Part shown: positions 22,777 to 37,700 of the stretch, piece by piece
Position numbering within the stretch: the first letter of the stretch is position 1
Layout: the number at the start of each line of letters is the position of its first letter
From: Angiostrongylus vasorum
Lineage: Eukaryota; Nematoda; Chromadorea; Rhabditida; Metastrongylidae
DNA: 64,000 nucleotides
Assembly (NCBI GenBank): GCA_018806985.1
Contig: JADANN010000202.1
Coordinates: 930,001-994,000 of the forward strand
Reading direction: 5' to 3'
Notes under the pieces: model-generated
What the model was told of the DNA's origin: nothing
The model's input: the letters and a program-made list of their open reading frames with translations, nothing else
Databases searched by the model: none
Position numbers and translations under genes: made by a program

Positions 22777-25700
22777 GTTAGTGATAGGTTTACTTTTCTT
22801 TCCTAAAGCACTAAAATATTTTTATAGAAAAATATTTACCAGCTGTAATGATTACTACTGGTTCGATAATGAAATTAAATGGAAAAGGTGACATTAAGAG
22901 TAGTTCTCGACTAGCGTGAAAGTAAGGCAAACCATGTGCTGCTTTGATAGGGTACAGACATATTAAATATTTAGTGTCTAGTTTTATTCCTACACTAATT
23001 TTGTCTTTTGCCTCCGATTTAACTCATTTGCAGTACATTTAACGGGGACGAAAATTGGCTGCAATGAAGGAGGCTGTGGGGCGTGTACCGTAATGATCAG
23101 TGAGATCAGTATCTCGAACAGTAAAATAAGGTTAGAACGATAATTCTTCTAAATTGTTTATTTATTCATCTTTATAAGCGACAGTCGACTATTGTACTGG
23201 TCCCAACACTTCTTTCATTGGCTTTGTTGTCTCGTATCAACATCCACGAATGTCTTTGAATTTGTTTATGGCCAGGCTTGCTACTTAATGCCTTTGCCTC
23301 CTTAGCGAATGTAGTTCAATACTGGGCGAGCTGATTTTCCACTGAATCCTTGGATTGCCCAGCAGAAAAGTTGACTGTGCTGAGTTCTTCGTTACACGAA
23401 CACATAGGCCTTTATGTATCAGAGAGAGGTTTTCCCATACATTTCTAGCACAAATTTACTGGTCCCGGAGAGATGGAGCACTTGCTTTGCCAGGGGCGCG
23501 GATTCAAATCAACCTGTGTGTGTTTCAGTGCACTTCTAACCAGGGCGCTATAAGTGCTTGTAATTCTCGATATTAGACATAGACATTAATAGATACAGAA
23601 TACTCAATGGAAGCCTCGAAGAAAGCGGCGCGAGTGCGAAGAAGCTATTTTGTTTTCACAGCGATTGAAATCTTGGTTTTGTGAAATTTCTTTTGGGGAT
23701 ATAGAGGTATTTGCTAACTAAATTGCAACCAGCTCTATCCAGGTTCTGAAGAAGACGGAATACACCGAACCGTCAGCTCTTTTGTGAATAAAGACTGGAA
23801 TAATAACTGCGTATTTGCTCATCAAGAAAACGGTGAATTGTTGGTCATTGTCGGGGGTTTTTATAGGAAGTCGGTTATCGGAATTAATAGTTATACTTTA
23901 TCTATCTTATGATTCGCATATCCGCCTTAGTTAAGAAGGAATTCCCGTGTGCCTAAATTCGATATATCGCTCGGGCTCACTCTCGATCAACGTCTGCAAA
24001 CGACAAAGTCCGATATTTTATTCGTGAAGCTAAGCTGAGAGCAGTACTGTCTCATTAACTAGCGCCGCCATGAAGAATAGTCAACTGAAAAGCGGCATTT
24101 CTTCCTACGATCAGCAAACATCGACGGCTTCCTGTGGCGATGATGTGGGCATAATCTTGCAAACTATTATGAATTTTTGTAACTCATTTTCACTTGATCA
24201 TACGCTATGAATAATGAATATTTCAATGCTAACTTTTTTATTTACTGCCTATTACAATTTTTTCGAAACGAAGGACCCACATAGTATGGTGGTGAACACG
24301 TTAGCCCCCGGAAAGGGTAATAGCGCGGTCGCTCTCCACCGCAGACACCTGCGTTCCGCAGTTTTGCAAATATCTCAGCATCATTGTGGTTGTATCTCAC
24401 ATAATGAATATTTTATTTTACTTATGGCAATTCTTAAAGAAAAATCGTTTTGCGACTCTAACAGTTCCTGAAAGTAGTCCATTCCATTATGCGATCATCC
24501 GGTAATTCCTGTTTATATTTATAGTCAAAGAGCAGGAATTTATGTACGGACTTGTACAAAAGGTTTGTAGGAAAGGTTTTAGGCACTACTCGGCCAATGC
24601 CTGCTTGCTGCCAATATGTGCTATTTTCGGAAAAGCGGTCACCACCGTCGAGGGGATTGGCTCAGTTGTCAGCAAGAAGCTACATCCAATACAAGAACGA
24701 TTGGCAGCGTTCGTTCTATTTTGCATTATTTTAAAGTCACCTTTAAATCTACGCAAACATCCTCACAGTCATTCTTGGGAATTTATGCAACGTGGTTTCC
24801 ATATATCCTTTGGGACTAAAATGTAAAAAAAAACAAAACAACAGTTATGCCTTGTTTAGTCAAACAGTATTAACAAGCTGTTAATGGATTACTGTTAGAA
24901 CATTTAGGAAGCTGCTAAGAAAGACCAACTTGTTATGAAAGACGTGTCAAGTTAATTTATTGATTTTCTTTTTTGACTACATATCCGTTTTTCTGAGTAC
25001 TTTTCTGAGGTCGTTCGACTACTAACTTTTTTTTTCATGAACGCTTCATTTTTAAGAAGTCATGGCTCACAATGCGGTTTCTGTACACCTGGTTTTGTGA
25101 TGGCAATGTATGCATTGCTGAGAAATAATCCTATTCCTACAGAAGCCGATGTTAACGAAGCATTACAAGGTTTGAGGTTACTTCGATTTAAGGCGTATTC
25201 AAAATAAAACACTTAGTTGGTAGCGGTACAACGAGTTGAAATTCACGTAATGTCATCAATGGTGACGAATTGGATTCCATTGTGAAACTATGGAGATGGG
25301 TAGTTCTCATCACATTGGCAGCCGAGCTTACAACGCCACTGCAGGAGGCAATACCACCCAACAGATATCGTGTCTTATCGTGTTTATCTGTGCTCATTAA
25401 AAAAAAACGACGATTGCATGAAAGATAAGGAAAACATAATATAACCGATAAAAAGGGTAATATGTATCGAGGGTCCACAGCTTTCTTTGTAAGCACAATA
25501 GTTCCTGTAAATAAAAATTGGAACGATAAAGCTTCCGGTGTTGATGATTTCTTTAGAGATGCCCCATACACTCGACTCCATTAGGCATCGCAGAGGTAAA
25601 TGAATGCATAATTGGGATGCTAAACAACGTAAGGGTTCTACAGATGTATCACAGCCAATGCGTTCACCTTCAGTGACAGCTTTGGGAAGAACTTTCCGTC

Positions 25701-28700
25701 CCCAAAAGGGAATGATTGTTCGAGGAGAGCGATCGAACCAAGGATCTTCTTTATACTGCAGGGTGCACCTAAGCACGTCGCGAAAGGTGCTCCAACAGTT
25801 TCAGTATGACGTGGTTCATTAGAGTTCATCGTTTCGTATTTTCAAGACGTCAAATGCTCATTCTTGTATGACTATCTAATGTCGAAGCGTCATTAGTTCA
25901 GACAGCGTTTTTTGCCCAATGAACTATAGACTATTTTGAGGACAGTGACACAACTGTAAACGAACACGAAATTTTTCCAACAAAAAGCAGTGTGTTAACT
26001 TATATCCAGTAGATAATTCGATCCACTGATATCATGAGGACTGAAATTTTTTGCTTCTCCTCAGACAGTTTTTCTCTCCAAAGTTGCCGGGGATGGTGTT
26101 CTGTTGTCGACGGCTCTCCTTCACAGAGGGATCTCATGAAGGCTACTGGCAAGGCAATACGACAGTTCCCAGGTGGCGGATAGGTGGTTGATTGTGAACC
26201 AAAAAATCGACCTTTGCTTCTCTGAGACGAAGATGGATCCAGGCAGGAGACGAACTCCATGTTTCTGCTGCGGTGACTAGGCACATACTTTCTGCGTCTA
26301 AGACATATTCACGCATGCGCGCATGGGTGTGTTCTCGTTTATGCCGATGGTATCCTACGAGTCAATTCGGCTAAAACCCTGCAATCAAATAACGGAGCAG
26401 TGCATAGGACATAGGAGGTCGCCTCGAGCAAATTGACTCCCCATCTACTTGGTAGCAGAAAGACAACCTACCGAGTATACCCTGCCCCACGTTCACAGCT
26501 CAGCAAGCTATAAGTCGGTATCAAGCGCTAAACGCAGTAAAATAACTGGCCACTTCATTCGAATAACTGACAGCTCGAATCAGACTTTTACGATTGAAGA
26601 GATGTGCACCAATACGAGCTTTGACAATTTTCGTCATCTTCGCACTGTAATCAAACCATGACGAAGACGAAGGCGAAGCGTTGTATGTGAACTTGGAGAA
26701 GTTCTAGAGTCACCACTGGTGATTTTAGTGCTAAAATTAGACCCAGAAGAACGTCTGAAAAACGTCACATTGGCACCTATGGAGTAGAATGGAACACGCA
26801 GTGTGAGCGGCTGTTTGAGTTTATCATGACGATCAAGATCTTTCATGGAAACTCACAAATCCAGAAAGCCCGCTCTGAACGCTGCGCGTGGGATTCTCCC
26901 TAATGCAGTGCCACAACGAAATGAGCCGCACCATTGTAAATCGAAGGTTTTGTTCAACTGATGTCGCTCTTATCGCCATCAACTGGGATTTATATCGACG
27001 AAGAGTACAAAAGCTCACTAAACATCTTTGCGCTAGTGCTGTGAAAGCTGAGAGTTCAAAATTCACCACGGGACTTTCTGAAAACACTCCAGGTATTGTG
27101 CCAACGTGGAATCGCTCGAGCAGCTGGCAATCGCCAGCTCACGTTCGAACATCCAAAACGCTGCAGAAAGGCGATAAAAGATGAACTTAGGAAGAAAAAG
27201 AGCAGCAGTTGTGGCAGAAGCTACAGAGGCCTGGAAGAACATTTGTAAAGCTCGTTCGTTGGAACTTCCCTATTTACAACAGCAAGATAGATCCCGATGC
27301 CTCGGCGAAAAGATTTTCGAAAATTATAAAAAATCCCTCTTTTCAAATAGGTAAAAATTCTTCGTGCGCTACATAAATAATTTCACAGTGTGTCTATCTA
27401 GTTTTGGAAACCAACATGATGAATCACTTAGCTCCAGAGTTCGGCAGACAGAAGCGAGCCGCTTGGAAAGCTTTCAAGTGTACGAGGTTATATTGAAGGA
27501 AATAAAGAACACCCGACTCCGTGCCCACCTTCTCGATCCAACGGCACTTTTTGGATTAACGTATGCGTCAGAAACCTGGTCGCTGCGTAAGCAGGATGGA
27601 AAATCACTCAGCGTTGTTGAACGCGCAATCGAAAGGATGGTACTAGATGTATCCCGTGTCACATAAGTAAGGGAAGGAATCTGAAGTTTCGACTTGCGTC
27701 AACAATCAAAAATCAAAAATGCCTTTCTGTAGCCAAACAGCCGAAGATAAGGTGGGCGGACACGTAATGCGTATGAACGACACCCGACTGACATGAGCCG
27801 TTGGCGACTGGATTCCTCGGGAGATTCCTTTGAGGACAAAAGCAAAGTAGGAATACCACCTATCCGATGCTCACAGTTTTTCGCGAAGGTCTTGGAAGAA
27901 GGATATGATGCTCAGATAATCCTCAGAGCGACCAGGACCTATACATACTCTTGTCCACGACAGGATTAAATCTAAAGCTTTCTGGCGTTCTCTCGAATCA
28001 CTCGACGGTGAACGGGACGACGGCTGAAGGGCGATAGAGGATCTCTGGTTCGAATTGCGGAAAGCAGGGATGGATTTGTCGGCCTAGCAAGTTCATCGAA
28101 CGTGAGAAGAAGTCCAATATTTCCATCCACATTTCCATGTAAGAGCAGACTCTCGCTGAGCCAGAAGCCAGACAGTTACTGGTGGTATCCTTCCTCAAAA
28201 AACGGTGAAGATAGGGTATGGTAGTAAAGTGCGATGGCCTTCCTCTCCCTCGAGCAAGCGCTACCCAATGGGTGTGTATCAACTGGGTCAGGAGGGTAAT
28301 CGGAATTAGTAGTGAATACATGAGTTATAGCTTCAACGGTGCTGAGATATTTGCAAAACTCCAGACCGCAGGTGTCTGCGGTGGTGAACGAACGCGCTAT
28401 TGTCCTTTCGCTTCAGCCTCTAAAGCTGCTAAAGCCTTAGTAATAACTGGGTTCATTGCCCATTTGGGTTCCTCAGATCAATCTCGCTGATAGGTGATTG
28501 CTGATGACAGAGATCGATAGAATTAGCTAAGAGACAGGCGAAACGAAGGACCCGCATGGTGTGATGGTGAACGCGTTTCTCCCCCGAAAAGGACAATAGC
28601 GCGTTCGTTCCCCACCGCGGACATCTGCGGTCCGGAGTTTTGCACATCTGAGCACCGTTGAAGTTATATTTCGCAATATACCCTGCCATTAAAAAGAGTA

Positions 28701-31700
28701 GGCGGTAAATAAAACGGTTAGGATTGCAAATACACGAGTTACTTTGTATTTTTAGGATATTACAGGGGGCATACGTGGACATGAATTGTATCAGAAAACA
28801 CGCTGAGAATCTGATCCGTAGAATTGAGAGCGGCCACTGTGGTCGATTAAGGATTTATAGAGCCAATTTAATAGTATTTGATCACAACTCCTCAATAAAA
28901 GCTTATTCTTCTCCAAAATTAGGGCAGTGCTTCCGTTTTCATCTCTATTTAAGGATTCATAGAAAATTTTCAATGTGTTAGCTTTTGAAAAACTCTTATG
29001 TCATGCTTACAACAACAGTGCAGGTAATGAGAGTCAAAAAAAAATGTAAAAGATATTCACTCCTTGTCACGGTCAATTCCGATAAGTCATCTCATCATTA
29101 CTGATAAAGCACTCAATCATTACAAGGTACATGTTCGATTGAACCAATCCAACTGCCTAGGAAATCTATGTCGATGTACTGGTTATCGACCTATTCTCGA
29201 AGCGTTTTACAGTTTTGCCGTTAAAGATGATGCTATAAAGGTGAGATGTTAAGATAGGACGAAAAAAAATATGAAAATATGAAATACAGCGAGTTTTTAG
29301 TACCTTTCAAAGTGTTTTGTAGGCGATCGTCAACGGTAATGGCTGTGAGATGGGCGATAAATGTTGCAAAGTAACAAAAAGCGAATGCTGTAGTGATAAG
29401 GTTCGTTAAGAGATCACTAAACCACAGGAAGCTTGTAGCTGCTTTTGGAAAAAACATTTACTCTATAAAAAATCTGAATGGTCGAAATAAAAAAGCCAGT
29501 TCTAGAAGTGACGGAAAAATACAGAAGAAAAAGTTCTTTTCACATAGCTTCGAATCGATGAACAAATTTTTAATGTATACGATTGTTCCAGACTAATTAG
29601 AAGTGTCTATAGTAACTTTAGAAGATGAACGAAGCCCAACTCAACAGTGGATCCATCAATGGTGACTCGCCCACTGCAGATGTCAAATGCGATGGAATGC
29701 TCATCGACAAGTGCTATCGAGAAGAGGTAAAAAGAAGGAATAACCTCTTGAGTAAATCTTAACTGCATTTTGTTTTATACGACATTCACACACATTTTGT
29801 CGATTATAGCACTTCATTCGATTGGTTTATTAGTATACATCATTCAAGTGGTCTTCGGACCTTTCACATTTTCGGCCTGAGGACTTTGGTCTTTACTGTG
29901 AACGCTGTTGAAGGCTGACCCAGTTGAGTCGATATTCCTTGGAAGCTTGGATAGCCGTACTATGGGACGTTCCTAGGTGCTGTAAATCGAGGGGCTCTCT
30001 AGACAATTCTGGAACATTTTCACCGACCGCGGAGGAATGATAAGTTTGGCTGGCTTTAACCAGGCTGCAGGCAAGACTGCCCGTATTAAACGGCACCACT
30101 AGCACTACTCTACCTATGCAGACTGAATAACTGTAATACAAAGCTATCTAAGATAAGTATGTTGTACTAAGTGCCTCCATCTGTCTACCACCACTTCGTG
30201 GAATTGATAGCGGGAAACTTCTTGTCCTTTGCTTTCCGCATTACCTCTGTACCATATCCTAAAACTTTTGCTAGAACAAAAAATAATTGACAAACTCCTC
30301 ACTGTGTATTCAAAAATTTACTTTAATTTAACCTCGGCATGACAAATCAATCTTTTGTTGGATTACTGAGCTCGCACGAAGTTGTTACAGAAGAAACTTC
30401 GTAGAAGCTTCTGTTGCGGTCAACGTTTCGGCGCTCTCGCCTTCCTCGGAAATTCAATGACTCGTACTGATTTTCCAAAGGTTTTTGCAAGAGCTTGCCA
30501 TGTTGATCTTTATAGTCGCATCAACTCGATTGTTTTTGAAAGTAGATGTAATTTGTTTTGGTCACTTATTAACACTGTTGCGACGAGAGGCACCTATAGG
30601 TGTCATAATGGTTTCGCGGGAGTGGCCAGTAAGACATTTTTTAGGCCTCGGTTTCTTTTCGGTGGTTTATTTTAACAAATGGGACGATTTTTTGCGTACC
30701 ACTTGTTATCAATTGATTGCTCGTGGAACACAGATCTTGTATTGTGCGTTGGACTGGAAAAGCTCTACTCTACAGCTAGACATACAAAAAACCGTTTTCT
30801 TAACGAATCCACTAACCTGGAATTTGGGTACCAATCGACTACGACTTCAATTTTAATGGCTAAAGTGAATTGTGGTTGTCGTATAAAGTGTGCGTGCATA
30901 AAAAATAGTGCTTTAGGAACTCACAAGTTGCAAATTACTCCCAAATGGTGACAGTAATGTGGCTGTCTGATGGGCCACAGTAAAATATAGTAAATAACAC
31001 CAGCAATATGATCCATACTCTTAGAACAATAGGGCAAAGTCTTTTTTTTACAACCATTCGCGTTCATAGCCCACAAACTCCTCCAACTGTCGAGAAATTT
31101 TTGTTCATTTTCAAAAACCCAAACTCATCAAATCCATAAAGGCTGAAAATCAGGCCTTGCCCAGTGCGCAAAAAACACGAGACTAGGTGCAGTCACGAGA
31201 GAGTTCTATGGGAAATTGTCGCAGTGGAAATATAGAGAAGGCTTAGAAAAACACGAATGCATTGGATTTTTTGAAGCTGCCATTTAACTACGCAATAACT
31301 ACATTATGGTCTATTCGAAAGCAACCGCACTTTTTACGTAGTGCTTCAAAGAAGAACAGAGAATCCCATCCGTGCAAAAAATGTTTTCCGAAGCACGACC
31401 GGCGTGTGGGTTATGTCGGTTTGTCAGTTTGCTTCACTGTCAAATACCCTGCCCACATGGTTCCATCCCACACCTTGGGCTAAGCAATCCCTCTGCCTGC
31501 AAATGAGTACCGACTTGTATGGCAGAATAAAAAGCATAGAAGACCACCGCAAGTTATAGTGTAAGCCAGATATGCATTCAGCCATATTTGCAATAGTATG
31601 AAGGTAGTTGAATTCGTGACACATTCCTTATGGCTTAACCAATGCCGAACGCTTTATTTCTTGTAAGTTGAAAAGGTAACGTTGATAGGGCTCTAATGAC

Positions 31701-34700
31701 AAGGGTAGACGACAAGGGAAAAAGAGAAACGAGCAAAAAAGAATTACGCACTCAACTAGTGTAAAAAGTTTTGAAAATGAATAAGATTGGCTACCAACTA
31801 GAAGACCCTGTGGTGCAGGACCTGCACTCCTTGAGAATGGAGACCAACTCGTACATGTGCGCGGGCCGCGCTGCATTGCACTTTGGAGAAAACTAATGAT
31901 ATCCGCAATTCGCAATTTTCAATGAAAACAAAACTTTTAGTACTATTTTTCAAAGGACTAATAAAGAGAACAAATATATTCAACAATATTCAGAAGATTA
32001 AACTCGTCGATCTTTCACACATGGCATCCTACGATCCCTCTCAAGAGATAATCTTTCCACCCGAAATTCAAGTAAGTGACTTAAATTTGCTACAAAGTTT
32101 GTTTGCTTACTGTTTTACACTGTGTCCATTGTGAAATATAACTTCAACGAAGCTGAGATATTTGCAAAACTCGGACCGCAGGTGTCTACGGTGGGAAACA
32201 AACGCGCTATTGTCCTTTCCGGGGAGTAGCGCGCTCACCACCACACCATGCGGGTCCTTCGTTTCGCCTGTCTCTCAGCTGGGTTCTATTGATCTTTTGC
32301 CATCAGCAATCACCCGTCAGCGGGATTGATCTGGGGAGCCCAAATCGGCAACGAACCCAATTAACCTGAGGCTACAGTTATAATCACAATTTTAACTTAT
32401 TATTTACTGCCCACTCTTTTTAACGGCACGATAAATATTGCGTTAACGTATAGCGCGTTCGCTCCCCACCGTAGACACATGCGGTCCGGAGTTTTGCAAA
32501 TATCTCAGCATCATTAAAATTATATTTCGCAATATATACGCTGCCGTTAAAAAGAGTAGGCAGTAAATAATAAGTTAAAATTGTGTCCATTGTTTTGTCT
32601 TTTTAAGAGAAAAGGCGCATGTGGCGCAGTGGTTGCAGGCGCCCTGCAACACTCATGGAATCGATCCCTGCGTCCATGGCCCGCTAAGCCTTCCATCCCT
32701 CCGGGTCGGCAAATTGGTACCAGACTTGTCTGGGAGGAGAGCAGCACTGGTTCTAAGCCACCGCACGTAATTGTAAAGGCCAGATATGTATCCGGTCACC
32801 TCCAAACGATGCTTAATGAAGTCGAATGCACGGCGTATCCCTCAGGGGATTGATCAACGCCGAGCGCTTTATCCTTTTTTTTAAGAAAAAATATAGTGGA
32901 ACTGCAAACATTATTAATGTTACTGGGTCTAAAAAGGAAGCCAAGGTGTAGGCACATTCTGGTCTTCAAGATAAATTGATATTTATAAAGAGAAGTTCAA
33001 TATGGCGTCATGGCATCAAATAGTTGTTCAATTTTCAGACAAAATCGCTTCACCTCTCTTCTTTTGCATACAACCATCATGAAACTAAGTGGTATCAACC
33101 TACGTCGTACAGGTAGTGCACTAGTTTTTTAAAGAGTTGTAAATAAAAGAGAAGAAGGAAAACGTTAAAAGAAGGTTACCCACCTATTTAAATAACCCAT
33201 CTTCACAAACGTTACGGATTTTTTCCAAATGACCAATTAAATTTAGCATTTAGAGTTCTTCCAAACTGCTTTACCACGTTGAATCTGCAGCGTCTGTGCA
33301 TCGTTAGGATGTCTTCGTCGGCTGAAACTTCCTTTAATTGTTTTCTGTCGGACGAATTAGCATCCGACTGCTCGAACTCTTTCTTAGTTTGAACAACCTC
33401 TTTTCAGATAGTGAACCGTTGTCGTGCACTGGAATTCAACATTCAGAAATGTACCTTCCATCCTGCCGACTAACCATAAGGGTCATGAGAGGTTGCAGAA
33501 AAGCAAGCTCACGATAAAGTAAATGTGAAAATAGACTCCTGTGTTTCGGCTAAAGTCTGTCTCGTGGTTTCACTTTCACATTTGTAAATGGTCAACATGC
33601 ATATGATTTCATTCGTTGGTCGCAAATAATACTTATTTGTTTTATCCACTTATTTATTTATATTTTCCATATTCTCATATCGTTTCCTAGCACGTGCTCC
33701 AATCGGTTCGCCGCCATGCATCGATCATTCTCGGTTCCTCGGATTAGCATTGGGTGTTGACTACGACTTGGAAATTTTGTCTTCTTAGTGGATCTCCTTA
33801 AATACTGTGGTTGGATTGATTCTGCATGGAATCCTGGAATAGTGCTACTAGAGCTTCCTTATGTCTTCACCACAGGCAGTCGCTGGTCTTTGTAAGCCGA
33901 AGGGAGCTTTCCATATGTGATATCTGGTACTGATTCGCCGACTTCAAGAGGACAAGAGCTTAATGGACTTAGCCAGAGTGAGAACAACGTGTATGGCGCA
34001 TTGAGCACGCCAACTCTAATCACTGCCTTATAAAGGATAAAGGATAAAGCTCTCGGCGTTGATCAATCCCTGAGGGATGCGCCGTGCATTCGACTTTATT
34101 AAGCATCGTTGGAGGTGATTAAATGCATATCTGGCCTTCACAATCACTCGAGGTGGCCTACCGATGTATTGAGCCAGTGATGCTATCCCTCCCAGACAAG
34201 TCTGGTACCAATTTGCCGACCCCGGAGGGATGGAAGGCTTGGTGGGCCATGGGAGCTAGGATCGATTCCACGTTTGTGTTGCAGTGGCCCCTCCAAGCAC
34301 TACGCCACACGCGCCCTTACCACTACCTTATAGGTTCTGTGAATCGAAAAGAAGTAGGCGATCAAAAAGCAGACTAGCAAGTGACATAGATAGACAGTCT
34401 GTTTTAGTGCTCTACTTAAATTGAAACGACTTCATCCCTGCGCACGTTTCATATCTGGAAATTCGGAATTGGCAGTCGAATTAAAGTTTCGCTTCACCGA
34501 GCTGAAAATCGTTATCAATCCTCGTCAGGTAAGCTCTATGTAGGAGTAGGATTTGCGCAAAGCAAATTTCTCTTCGAAAAGCATCGTTTAATTGGAGTAT
34601 TCTTAAAAATTTTCTTTCTAACACTCTGGTCGCTTGCCCTTTGGATACATCCGTGCGAAGAAAGTAGTGAATTTATGCTCTTATTTTTCTGCAAAGTGTC

Positions 34701-37700
34701 CATGGTGTATTCATAGATCCGAGAATGAAAACAGTGATTGACCGAAGATATTTTTCAAGCATTACATTGATTGTATACTTGCCATTCACAAGCTCTTTTT
34801 TTCCTACGAGACTTTTCTATCCATTATTGTCACTGGAGCTTGCATCACAAATGTTTGAGTTATGTGCTAGAACTCCTTCCATACTACACGTTCTTCAACT
34901 CGTGATTCCTTTTAGGGGCTCGAGTCGTCGATAAAATATCAGCAGTCTTAAAAGAAACCAGCGCGGTCATCAGTAGGGGTGATTTTCAATTCGAGGTTTA
35001 ACTACGGCTTTTTAAAGAACTATACGTTCAGTGGAGTTGCCGAAATTGATGGACAACTAAGCAGGGCATTAAACATCCCAGTTACCTTTTTCTTTGCCGA
35101 TAAACAATTTCAAACAAAAAAGCGAGTAAGAAAAAAGGAATGAAAACGCTCATGGGTGGAAGTTTTGTTTAAATAATGGACACTAGACGCATTCAGGTGG
35201 CCGATCTACACGAGGTGCGACAAGAAAGCACTGGTCTTTATATAGGAGCTGGCCTCAGTCTCACCGAAGTCGACAACCAGCTTGTACACTATATGAAGAA
35301 CTTACCTGGTATGACAGTTGCAACTCATGTTTGATTCAAATTTGACATGTTCGACATACTGTTGACAATATTGTCTGTAAGTGTTAAATTGCTCTTGAAA
35401 GCTTTTGTCACTGGGTATAAAAATACTACCTTATGCTACAATGATGCGGAGATATTTGCAAAACTCTTGACCACAGATGTCTGTGCTTGCGGTGGACAAT
35501 GAACGCGCTATTACCCTTTCCGGGGGCTAACGCGTTCACCACCACACTATGTGGGTCCTTCATTTCTCCTTCTCTCAGCTAGTTCTGTCGATTAATGCCA
35601 TCATCAACCACCCGCCAACGGGATAGACCTGGAGAGCTCAGAACGGCAATGAACCCAGTTAAGCTGAGGCTGCAGTCGAAATCATAATAACTTTTTTATT
35701 TACTACCTGTTACAACTCTTCACGGCAGGATATTATGTGTGATACAACCACAATGATGCTAAGATATTTGCAAAACTCCGGACCTAATGCTAATACCTTA
35801 TGCTAATTAATAAATGTCGCCGTTACAAAGCATGTGTAAAGTAACCTTCACTTTTTTTACTTTTCATCTACTCCATTTTTCAATTTCTGCTTATTATGGC
35901 TGAAATATATCGATTAGTACTTGCTTTCAGTGGAACAATGTGGCGTCTTCAGAGCTGTGCATAAAATTATGCATTGGTTTGCAGGCAAACATGTGAGAAA
36001 TGTGGCGGTAAGCATAACACAAGGAAACCGTGTCCTGTAATTTTGCTGCGGGTGGATATGAATAAATAACTCACGACTGACACCTTTTGGCGCACATTCG
36101 ATTGCTGCAATGATTCTTCATGCTAGAAAATTTGTTTCAGCTGAAGAAATGCAGCAGTAATCGAACAATATAAGGAAAGAAGACAAAAAAAGAAATGATT
36201 ATAAGGAATAGGATGGCACATGATGGTCAATCGATCTTAGCGATGTTCGTCACTCCATACATCTTTATTTTCAGTCGATAGCCGGAAACCTCGTCACCGC
36301 ATCTCCCATCTCCGACTTGAATCCCATATGGATGGCTTCGGGAGCAAAGGTAGTAGCAAGCTATCGGTGGTCATTAACGTACTAATGGCTCAGTGTCAAG
36401 CGGTGCGTTTGCCGTAGATACGCTGCTCGGTTCGGTAACACGTGGAGACACACTAGCCCTTTGTTTCTAGGTGATCAGTTTACAGCAAGATGAACTGGTA
36501 CTTGACAGCCATTTTGCAGTAGAGCTTTTCGAAAATGAACATTTTTGCAATTTCCTTCAAGTATGTGGCTGAGAAAGAAAATCCATAGGTTATTGCACTG
36601 AGCCTTATAGAAATTGGGAGCTGTTAAAATTGTATGAAGACATCGAATTGTGTACAGTAATATATTAGATACTTGATTCAACGTCAAAATATTGCAAAAC
36701 ATATATATTACTGCTATTTTTTCCAGACTTACTAGATCCAAATAGGTGAAAGTGGTAGAATTTTTTGATAGCCAAACACTCATTCGAACTTTGTGAATTT
36801 GCAATAACTTTGCACTACGGGACACGCATATTATCAATTTGTACCCTTCTTCTCCTTTTGCTCCGGCTATATCATAGAAAGCTCAAAATCGGACTTTATA
36901 ATAGGATTTTCATCTTTGACGTCAAGTTTTTTCCCAGGTTATTCTTGAGTCCGAAGAACTTGGTGTTCGTCGTCTAGTGATTGACGAGCACTTCTTTCTG
37001 TCCTACAGAAAGTCGGCTATCGAAGCAGACGAGGTGGTAAAAGCGATCCTCATTCCATTTACCAGAGAGGTGAGCGCCTCTATATACACTGAAGTGATTA
37101 ATAGTTAAGTACTTTTCTCTCATATACTACTTTTCTGAAAGAGTTATCATATCACTAAGACTTTCACTGAGTATCTATCATTATTTACAGTTATTTATGG
37201 TTTATTAGTAAACATTAACAACATTAAAGGTGATTCTTTCAGAACCAGTTCTTCAACGTCTACAAACAAGCGCAACGCCGTGAAGATGACATCGCTATCG
37301 TCACCGGCGCTTTTAACGCCGTCATTGATCCGAAGACACTTGTTCTTCAAGAAATGCGAATCGCTTTCGGAGGAATGGCTCCAACAACGAAACACGCTTC
37401 GAACACTGTGCAACAACTGCAAGGAAAGTGAGCTGTGCACTCGTTTTTTGAACGTGAACTAAGCCTGAAGTTGTTGACAATTCCTTACCACGTGAACCAC
37501 CCGTTATCCCTTTAGTCACCGAGCTGCTCAAGTGGAAACGAGTAAATTTTCCATTTGTTCTTCATGCTAGTTAAAGCTGCTCAACGACTCATTTCTGTTC
37601 AAGGAACATGAAGATCATCGTAGTTTTTGCTCGAGACGGTTTTTGGTGCTATTGAAAGTAACGTAAACAAAGTCAGCTCGAAGTGCTCTCAGGTTTAGAA

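Noticed and set aside
23355..23576. 73-codon frame in intron 2 as an alternative XDH exon
   Set aside because: No similarity to XDH. It overlaps a tRNA-like SINE head on the other strand.
25188..25776. Two overlapping minus frames of about 130 codons each in intron 4
   Set aside because: No domain is recognised and they overlap an eroded SINE-A. Chance frames are more likely.
26000..26284. 94-codon minus frame in intron 4
   Set aside because: No recognisable motif and no support from neighbours. Possibly repeat sequence.
27364..27666. 100-codon plus-strand frame as a possible host gene
   Set aside because: It matches the RTE-B C-terminal region, so it is LINE coding sequence.
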